DNA from: Ottelia alismoides
Taxonomy: Eukaryota; Streptophyta; Magnoliopsida; Alismatales; Hydrocharitaceae
Assembly: GCA_037367405.1 (NCBI GenBank)
Contig: JAZKJV010007258.1
Coordinates: forward strand, 186,001-250,000
Direction of reading: 5' to 3'
DNA: 64,000 nt
Shown: one piece after another, positions 55,313-64,000 of the stretch
Layout: each line of letters opens with the position of its first letter
Position numbering within the stretch: position 1 is the stretch's first letter
The notes under the pieces: generated by a model
What the model was told of the DNA's origin: nothing
What the model saw: the letters and a program-made list of their open reading frames with translations, nothing else
The model's database searches: none
Program-made: the position numbers and the translations under genes

Positions 55313-57599
55313 ATTCCTGGTCGATCAGGTCAAGTCTTGACCTTCTCTCGGGGTTTTGGTTAGCATGTATCCATTACATTTATACATTCTTCTTTTTTTC
55401 TTTATTTTTTTCCTTTCTTTCTTTATTTATTTATTTTAGGTTAAAATGGTAAGAAGTGTACAATATTTACACACAGATGCAAGTTAGTAAGAATATGGAG
55501 TTAGTGGTATATACAGGTGTTTTATAAGGGATTTTAAGCTAAAATAAATGAATAAATATTATGAAATGCAGATTCATCATCTCCCTATGCTTTACCTTTG
55601 CTAGTCCTTTAGTAAACACTTATATGAAAGAATAAGTGAATAAAAATAAAAAGACAAAGAAAGGAAAATGAAGAAATTATGACAATATTGAAAAACTTAT
55701 TTTCATATAATTGTAGTATGGAGCTGTGTCAGACCTTTGGATTATTAGTGTGGTGGAACCTTAATGGGAAAGGGATTTAAAACCTAACAGCCTCTAAGTT
55801 CCATAAGACTCTTATTCAGGTCTCCTCAACAGTCAGGTCTAAACATGTTTACATACACAAATTCTTATGACTATGAATCTTTACTTGTACGGTGTAAGTG
55901 AAAGATAGCTCCCCATCTCAAAAGTAGCAAAGAAACAGCCTCCCTCAACAAGGTAACTCTAGTCCCTCAGTCTAGCAACTCTTTCATCGAGGAGCTAGAT
56001 ATTTCCTTCTAAGTTCAAGTACAACCAGCTCAAGAGGAGATGGAGAAAAGAATGGACAGTAACCAGTGTAGCTACCTATCCTTGGATGCATAACCAGGTA
56101 GCCAAGTCATCCAACTGCTAGCTTACAATTATTTGACTTTGAAGCTCTTATTAATTTCTTTTTTATCCTTGTATATACACTCCGGTAGGCATTTTACTTT
56201 TCAATTAGGCCTGACCACTTTTGGAGATTTTGCATTCTTATATATATATACACAAGGTGCAGCATGTACATAAGGACTTTTTCCTCTTGAACTAGTAGAT
56301 TATCCCTCTTTTGAAGCATTATTGCATTCCCACAGCATCCTGTCTTTAGACCTCAACATCGCTAGACCAGGTTGAGACGCACATCCCTCCCTAGAGGAAG
56401 ACGAGAGGTTCTGCCTAGATGTACTACCCTCGTATGCTACTCCAAGCCAAAAGATTCCACCTCCTTACTACCTCCTCCATGAAGAGCTACGTGTAGAGTG
56501 CTTATCCAAGATAAGCTACGGTCGGAAAGAATCATGCGTGTGTTGTTAAATGTTCTACTTATACTAATCAAGATGACATGTGAACATAGTCTTATGGACT
56601 CAAAGAAGTAAGTCACTAGAACCTGAAAAGTCTTAACTCAAATTTTTAATAGGTTCCTCTGAAATTAAGTGGATTGAGGTCCAACTATGCTCCATTCTTC
56701 AACTTTATTCCAGACTTAGTTTAAATGTCAATACTATCCTGAAAAATGCACATGAAAATGCAAGAAATGTGTGCAATGTAAAAATTGTTTTAAAATAATT
56801 TTCTAATTTTGAACTTTCTATGGGTTTTTGGAAAAGAAAGGAAAAATGATGCACATGCAAAAATGGTTTTTTTAAAGGAAAAAGGGTTAGTAAAATATAT
56901 ACAAGTATATACAAGATTTTTTTTTGGTTTTGTTTTGTTTTTTTGTTCTTTTTGTTTTGTTTTTATTTTGTTTTTGTTTTTTGAAGGTGATCAAAGTCTA
57001 TATATATACAGGTGGATTTTACGAATTTATATACATATCCCTAAAAATAAACATTAAAGTACGAGTTGTGTCTAAAGTATATATACAATATATACGACAC
57101 CCCCTAGACTTAGCTCGAACTATGTCCTCATAGTGATAAGAGAGCGGCACAAGAAGACATAACTCGTGCTAAGTATAGAAAAGTGAAAAGACTCCTATGC
57201 TACAATGACTCAAAGAGAAAATGAAAAGAATAGGAGTCAGTGATCCCCCCTATACTTAGAATCAAGTATTCCTAAATATAGGAAACTGTACAAAAGGGGA
57301 AAATCGACGCAGAGAATGTACATACTCAAAAACAAAAAAGCGATAGGAACAACATCACCCCTTCATACTTAGGGTAGAGTATCCCTAAGTATAGGCAACT
57401 AGAAGAGTGATGAACAGGACAAATATGAACAACACAAATCATTCACCACCCCTATACTTAGGATAAAGCAGATTATAAGTGTTGCATATATACACATACA
57501 GAAAAGGGGTGAATGATAAAACGGAAGAAGAAAGAGTGAAACGAAAGGATATACAAGAGGAGTGGATGCTCATGTATCAGACGCAGAAGATGGAAAAGA
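55313..57599 (-). other. Element F: 3' UTR
   Basis: Non-coding, very similar to D's 3' UTR throughout: GATCAGGTCAAG (55,332), CAGACCTTTGGATTATTAGT (55,731), CCTCAACAAGGTAACTCTA (55,943), GAGGAAGACGAGAGGTTC (56,394). CCAGTGTAGCTACC (56,063) followed by AACCAGGTAGCCAAGTC is the paired motif. A T-rich run with TTTTTGTTTTG lies at 56,920-56,980. Hairpin array 57,059-57,486. Confidence 0.75.
57059..57486 (-). repeat. Element F: array of PPT-like hairpins
   Basis: A long stem-loop (GTACGAGTTGTG ... CATAACTCGTGC, 57,059-57,170) containing CCCCCTAGACTTAGCTCGA, then hairpins at 57,245-57,285 (CCCCCCTATACTTAGAAT), 57,363-57,396 (ACTTAGGGTAGAGTATCCCTAAGT) and 57,449-57,480. Same order and spacing as D. 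Confidence 0.78.
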
Positions 57600-60199
57600 T
57601 CATCGGCTGATACCACAAATACAGAATCAACGACGAACAAGATTGTATCATGATCTAGATATGGCTTCAGCAACTGTCCGTTCACAACAAATGGTGTGCG
57701 TCAGATGACAATCCAGATATGACAATACTCCCATTGTCAAGTACAACTCTCACGATGAACAGTCCTGACCACTTCTTTTCAATTTTCCTAGAAACAGCTT
57801 CAACTTAACATTAAATAACCAAATTTTCCGATCAGGGGAGAAAGTCTTCCTTCGAATGTGTTTATCATGCCAGTGCATGACTTTCTCCTTATACATGAGT
57901 GATTTATCATATGCAAAGTCTCAGAATTCCAGTAATTTATTCGAATCCAACTTCATGTTCTTCACTGCCTTCTCATAATCTAAATTCCATACACGGAGTG
58001 CCCATAAAGATTTATGAATTAATTCCACTGGCAGGTGGCAAGGCTTTCCATACACCATTTTGTAGGGAGACATACCCAAAGGAGACTTGTACGCCGTCTG
58101 ATAGACCCATAGAACCGAATCAATCATCTGGGACCATTTCTTCCTATCTGAACGTACAAGTTTTTGCAATATCGTCTTGATCTCCCTATTTTAATCTTCT
58201 GCTAAGCCATTAGTCTGAGGGTGGTAAGGAGACGCAACTTTGTGCTCAATGGCGTACTCCTTCACAAGCTTCTTTACTTCTCTATTAATGAAATGGATTC
58301 CCCCATCTGAAATTAGTATTTTGGGAATCCTGTACTACGCAATAACATGGTCCTTGAGAAAGGAACGCACTGCACGACTATCTGCGGCTTGGGTGGGGAT
58401 AGTCTCCACCTATCGACTAACATAATCCACGACGAGCATGATGTACTGAAATCTCTGACTGATAGGAAATGTGCCCATGAAGTTATGCTCCAAGAATAAA
58501 AAACATCATAAATCTGTATATATCTTAGGGGCATGATATCTTTGGAACCAACAGTTCCTACCATTTTCTAACATTCGGTACAACCTCAAACATACTCTGT
58601 AGCATCCTTAAATAATGTAGCATCCTTAAACAATGTGGGCCACCATAGGCCACTATGTAAAACCTTTGTTGTTGTGTGTTTCCCTGAATGATGCCCACCA
58701 TATTCTAGTTTGTGATAGTGCTCAAGTACACTGGTGTGTTCCTCCTGAGGAATCCACTTTCTCCAGATACAATCCGCACCCTCACGAATAGGTACGGATC
58801 CTCCCACTAGTGATAATGAATCTCCGACAGAAATCTGTCGACCTTGTACTTTGGCTAATCTAGTGGAACTTTCTTGGAGACAAGATAGTTCATAATATCA
58901 GCATACCATGGGAGTAAGCCCACAGACAAAATGGCCTCATCTAGAAAGGTTTCAGAAATAGGGGTCATGTTCTGCTCAGAGGTCTCTACATTTGTGATAC
59001 GGGAAAGGTGATCTGCCACAACATTTTTAACTCCAATTTTATCTCGAATCTCTAAATCAAATTCCTGGAGAAGAAGGATCCATCTTATAAGGCATTGTTT
59101 AGCATCCTTCTTTACCTGCAAGTATCGTATGGTAGTGTGATTCGTGTATACAATAATGTGTGAACCAATGAGGTAAGATCTGAACTTTTCTAGCCCAAAC
59201 ACAACTGCTAACATCTCCGTCTCTGTAACTGTATAATTCCACTATGCATCATCCAAAGTCTTGCTAGCATAGTGTATAGCAAATGGTATCCCATCCCTTC
59301 TCTGTCCTAAAACAGCTCCAATTGCAAAATCAAATGTGTCCGTCATAATCTCAAAAGGAAGAGACCTATCCAGTGGCTGTAAGACAGGAGCACTAGTAAC
59401 CATTTCTTTCATCTGATTGAATGCAAGGAGGACTTTCTCATCGATAACAAAATCACTCTCCTTACATAGGATCATATAAAAGGTCTAGAGATCTTGCTAA
59501 AGTCCTCTAAGAATCGCCTATAGAATCATACGTGTCCCAGAAATGACCTCAAATGCTTCAAATTCTGTGGTGGCTCTAACTTTGAAATCACATCAATCTT
59601 AGTCGGGTCAACCTCCATACCATGTTTGGAGATGAAATGGCCTAATACAATTCCCTTAGTTACAATAAAGTGACTCTTCTCCCATGAGAGCACTAGGTTT
59701 ACCTCACAGTAACATTGAAGAACTCGGTCTAAATAAGCACGACATGTAAAACTATCCCCGTAGACTGAAAAATAGTCCATGAAGACTTCAAGAAAATTAC
59801 CCACCATGTCGGTAAAAACGGCCAACATACACCTTTGAAATGTAGGGGGGTGTTACACAATCCAAAGGGCATCCATATAAAGGCGTAGGTGCTAAAAGGA
59901 CAAGTGAAAGTAGTTTTCTCCTAATCCTCACGAGCGATAACAACTTGGTTGTATCCTGAGTACCCATCTAAGAAGCAAAGGAACACTTTCCCTGCCAACC
60001 TCTCAATAATTTGATCAATAAAGGGCAACGGAAAGTGATCCTTCTTGGTAGTTGAGTTCATGCATCGGTAATCTACACAGACACACCATGAAGTAGGTAC
60101 TTGGGTCGAAATCTCCTCACCATGGTCATTCTTTACGATCGTAATCACAGATTTCTTCAGGACCACACGTAAAGGGCTGACCCACTTGGAATCTGAAAT

Positions 60200-60247
<48 letters not shown>

Positions 60248-61690
60248 CAGCATCACACCATTTTATGATCTCCTTCATGACAACCTCCCTATGTCCTTGG
60301 TAGATATGATGTAAGCACAACGCTGGATTAATCCCACGAAGATCCAAAGTATTCCATCCTATGGCCTTGAGGTTTTTCTCAAGAACCTCTAGCACGCGAG
60401 ATTCTTGTTCAGCGGTCAAATGCGAGCTGAGGATGACCAGAAACATTCGAAGGGGACCGTCAAGGAAGGCATATTTCAACTTTGATGGTAAAACCTTGAG
60501 CTCAAGTGGGGTCTGAATCAGCTCTGCAATAACCTCTGCTACTGTACTGGTAGATGGTATGTGATTTGTACTCTGTGGACTGTCCACCTTGGCTACTGAC
60601 AGCTTAATAAATAGAATATCTGATAGATATGCAATGAATGATCTCTGCTCAGAAAGGAAGGGCTCATCAGGATGTTCAATATTCTTATCAATTAACAGCT
60701 TAGATATCTCAGTAATAATCTCAGAAAGATGTCTCTCATCTGTGCATAAATCGAGAAATTCAACGAATGGCTCAGATATCTGGACCTCAGCACTCTTAGA
60801 AGGAGGCATATAATCAGTAGTCTCATAAAGGTGTATAAAAGGAATATCCGAAGGTGCCTCTGGAAACTCAGATTGATTCCCAGAAATTAGCTCAAACTGC
60901 TTATCAACGATTATCTCAATTGGACCACCAAGGGAACTCATGTCGATTGTGCTTTTTATTGAGTTCTTTTGGGAAAGGAACTCCTGGGTATCTATAAAAT
61001 CAGTGAAAATATCTATCTCTTTGATTTCAGTAAGAAAATCACAGTCATATGGCTCTGATATAACTTTCTTTATATCATCGGCTACTGGTGGCAGTGATGG
61101 TCTAGGATTAGAGATCATCTCAATTTTCTCCTTGTCACTGCGAGAGTGAAAAATGAACTCTCCAGTACCATAATCAACTACTACTTCGGCCGTTCGGAGG
61201 AACGATCGACCTAGTATGATTGGGGTATGGAGTAACGGTGCAGGTGTGTCCATATCAATCACAACAAAATCAACATGGAATTTCATTCCCTACATCGTTA
61301 TAATAACGTCCTCTAAAATACCTCTTGGCCTCTTAATCGATCTATCAGCAAACTGAAGAATCATCCTGATTGTTTTAAGAGGTCCTAACCGAAATTCAAT
61401 TAGTAAAGAGGAAGGCATGAGATTAATGGAGGAACCGCTATCGAAAAGAGTACGATCAGATTCTTGATCAAAGATATGGCAATGGATGTGAGGTGCTCCC
61501 TTGTCTTTCTTCTGATGGCATGAACTGTGGCCATTGTCAAGATATGTTTCTTTGTTTCCTTTCCTTTGTTCTTCTTTGGTTGATGATTTTGTTTACATTC
61601 CTCTTTCATTCCCTTTTTTACTATAGGTTTGTATTCCATGACCTTAAGGAGTGGCATCTTTAAATGTTCTGTAAGATCTCAACCACTCCA
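57600..61690 (-). pseudogene. Element F: broken pol (protease, RT, RNase H, integrase)
   Basis: Minus-strand order. Pre-protease PLLKVMEYKPIVKKGMKEE (61,657-61,590). Protease: FDSGSSINLMPSSLL with intact D-S-G at 61,434-61,442, FADRSIKRPRGILEDV, one stop, then IILGRSFLRTAEVVVDYGTG (61,220-61,160). A long open frame (61,286-60,126) covers the linker VLEKNLKAIGWNTLDLRGIN. RT: SDSKWVSPLRVV and FLDGYSGYNQ (near 59,950); the F-M-D-D motif is F-M-D-Y at ~59,772-59,783, so RT is dead. RNase [11 protein letters not shown] (Asp changed to Asn), [10 protein letters not shown]. Integrase: SDGGIHF (58,300), YHPQTNGLAE then a stop, LWVYQTAYKSPLGMSP (58,115), MVYGKPCHLPVELIHK and a C-terminal VNGQLLKPYL (57,685). 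Several stops and shifts. Confidence 0.87.
60203..60243. repeat. (TA)n microsatellite inside RT codons of F
   Basis: About 20 uninterrupted TA units at the place where D reads FIYPISDSKWV. The minus-strand frame becomes FIYIYIYIYIYIYIYIS and leaves the RT frame; SDSKWV resumes in another frame. Confidence 0.95.
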
Positions 61691-64000
61691 AGATCGGATA
61701 GGACTGTTTTTAATTTTCTAATTTTTCTTAACTTTGAGAGCAGTAAGAAATGGCACAGAATCAAAATAAACATGCAAACATTCATTTCCATTATTCAAAG
61801 CAGAATCCTCATGTACAAAAGGACAACACGAATCAGACAATACAGTGTTGTCCAAACTAGGTGAAGGAAAAATAGAATCTAAAACAGAATGGGATGTTGT
61901 TGCTGGCGAAGAGAAAGAATCTGCGATTGGTATATTCTCCCTTGCACACGGTGATCTACGTCTGCCTAGTGAAGGTGGTGGTGAAGGTGGTGAAACTCCA
62001 GACGTTGGTGCTGCTACACTGGTCCTCCCGACTGCTGGTGATGGAGATGATGTAGAAGATGATGCTCTCTCAGTGGATCGATCTCCCAACCCCAACTGCT
62101 ATGTAGGTGGTTGCAATCTCCTACCGTACTTGAGATGGATGGCGTTAGATAAACATGTAAAATCAAGGTAATACCTGTCTCAGGGTTGGGTGGGCTATTG
62201 GCGACCTGCTCCTTGCACCTGAAGTTGTTGGGGTTGGCTTCGACTTGTGCTGGAATCAGTGTCTTGGTGGTGGTCAGGTTGTCGATCCGCTGAGTCAGTT
62301 CATTTATATTCTTAATGAGCAATGCAAGTTGGTCCAGAGCTAGATTGACTGAAGGGGCCTCAGGTTGCTCATTGACTGACTGACTGTCGTTGAGGTTGAT
62401 AGTACGGAGGATGTTGGTACCCATACGAATTCTGATAGTCAGGAGGAGGAGGAGGGTACTGTCCACAATAGGCAGTCTGTTGTTGATTAGGATGAGGAAA
62501 CTACATAGACTGTTGTTGTGGCTAGCCTTGTCTCCAGTTTTGGAAATGTGGTGGAGACTGATATTGGGGCTGGAACTGCTGGTGCTTGTGTTGATGTTGT
62601 CTTCCTCCCTGAAACTGGTGGGCGGGTCTCTGACCCTGCTGTGAACCCAACTGGCCTTGCCCTAACAGACGGGGCTGGTTTCGCTCACGGTCGAACCAGA
62701 TGTCATTCACCTCCTGAATGACAGGTGGAGGTGGAGACTGTTGCTCAAGAATGTAGGCTACTTCATGTTTGTAATGAACTATATGATGTGAATGTAGTTG
62801 AACCAGATCAGGTGTTTGCACATAGTAGACATGTTGAACTGTGGATGGTCCTCTGCTGCTCTGCTCGGTGGAAGAAGTCTGCTCCCTAGTAGAGGTATCG
62901 GCTACTGCACTCACACTGTGAACTGCACTGATCTTACTTACAAGAAGCTCTAGTTGCTTTGTTAGCTTATCCAGGTTCTTCATCCTATGTTTGATCACTT
63001 GAATCTTATCAAGCTCCTTGGATCGCTTCACAATAATGTATACTTTGGATAGGTGGTTTCCAATGATGGCCATGTCAATGCTATCTACCTTATCCACTTC
63101 TTGTACTGCCGTCATATTGACAGCCTTGTGGGGTACTGTAGCGGAGGTGACGGTGTGCTTTTGAAAATCACATGAAGAAGAAAGAGCTGATGAACTCTCT
63201 GCCATCTCCTCAAAGATTTGATAAAGGACATCCTCGTCCTTGTTGAAGTGGCTCCCCCCATAAGCAGCATCTACTAGCTTATGATTCTCTATGATAAAAC
63301 CCTCAAAGAAATTTTATACAAGGCTGGTCTTCGGAATATCATGATGGGGGCACTTCTCCGTCAGATCTTTGAATCTTTCCCATGCCTCGTGAATAAGCTC
63401 TTGGGGCATGTGGAAGAAATTAGCAATCAAGGATCTCATTTGGTTGAGTCATCCGAGCGTGTAATATTTGTTCAAAAATGCGGACCTCAACTCTTCCCAA
63501 GTAGTGACAGCCTTCCCCAAGTGATTCAACCAATACAAGGCTTTATCCATCAGACTGAATGGGAAGGGGGTCACTTGCACTACCTCTAATGGGACATTTG
63601 GGTAGTATACTGTTCCACAAATGTGATCAAACTACTAGAGGTGTATATAAGGTTCTTCATTAATATTTGAATGGAATATTTGAAGAAAAGGCAAAATAGT
63701 AGGGTTAAGCTCGAAATGCTCATGAATAGCAGGGATTTGTATCCAAGAATTTGTCTGTCCTGCCCCTGGATTATAAGCATCCTTTAATGTAGGCTTAGCC
63801 CCAAGTTCTGTGTTAGGGTCTTCTCCCCCATTCCCACTTCCAGGGTTGTTTCTATCCTCCTCTCTTTTATCTTCTCTTTCATGTCTCATCTCGAGAATCA
63901 TATAGCATGCTCTGTTATTTCGGCTTGAATTGACGGGATAGAGGCTAACATGGTGCTGTTGATCTCGCTCTGCTCCAACATGGTTCTCTTCTCTTTGGTG
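61691..64000 (-). pseudogene. Element F: broken gag (continues past the window)
   Basis: The N-terminal side has NSTMLASIPSIQAEI at about 63,965-63,920 (D: NNTMLASLETMQR), so the start codon lies at or beyond the window end. Core: NINEEPYIHL (63,667-63,638), PFPFSLMDKALYWLNHLG, AVTTWEELRSAFLNKYY, CPHHDIPKTSLV and GGSHFNKDEDVLYQIFEEM (63,600-63,210). From 63,205 a 227-codon open frame contains the helical segment HLSKVYIIVKRSKELDKIQ, YYVQTPDLVQLH, PPPVIQEVNDIWFDRERNQP and a Q/H-rich tail to ~62,520. The spacer (62,100-61,700) is Ser/Pro-rich. Stops and shifts elsewhere. No CCHC motif seen. Confidence 0.82.

Overview
The window is plant nuclear DNA made almost entirely of nested, decayed LTR retrotransposons. 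The lineage is Ty3/gypsy of the Tat/Athila (OTA) type: primer-binding sites complementary to the tRNA-Asp 3' end, gag-protease-RT-RNase H-integrase order, very long LTRs (about 3-4 kb), and long non-coding leaders and 3' UTRs. I see no host gene, rRNA or tRNA gene. The plant cannot be named from this sequence.

Layout, left to right (letters are mine). Element A (minus, 1 to ~5,570): end of its pol at the window edge, then protease, gag, a decayed PBS (3,888-3,905) and part of its 5' LTR. Element B (plus, ~5,586-13,273): a 4.1-kb LTR, PBS, leader and broken gag; its LTR carries a gag-like fragment in antisense. Element C (minus, ~13,274-21,270) lies in B's gag: 3' LTR, 3' UTR, and an unusual ORF with a protease-like domain but no RT or integrase. 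Element D (minus, ~21,277-33,588): 3' LTR, 3' UTR, dead pol and dead gag. Element E (plus, 33,589-43,973) is inserted in D's leader: 5' LTR, perfect PBS, leader, the same kind of ORF as C, 3' UTR with a 242-bp foldback element, PPT and a truncated 3' LTR. Element F (minus, ~43,974 to the window end) is a relative of D with a dead gag-pol. Element G (minus, 45,023-54,209) is inserted in F's 3' LTR: a complete LARD-like element with two ~3.03-kb LTRs, a perfect 5-bp target duplication (GTGGC), PBS and PPT, but no recognisable gag or pol.

How they fit together: A, B, D and F are dead copies of gag-pol elements that could once have supplied proteins. C and E form a second, non-autonomous lineage sharing one ORF whose protease motif has lost its glycine. 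G has lost the ORF altogether but keeps the terminal cis signals. C, D, E, F and G share a 3' UTR array of hairpins, most of them joined to copies of the polypurine-tract motif CTAAGTATAGGGGGG. The most notable items are the C/E ORF family, the iterated PPT-like hairpins, the young LARD G, the antisense gag fragment in LTR B and the foldback element in E.

All boundaries marked about (~) come from reading by eye. Percent identities are rough. No alignment or database search was possible.
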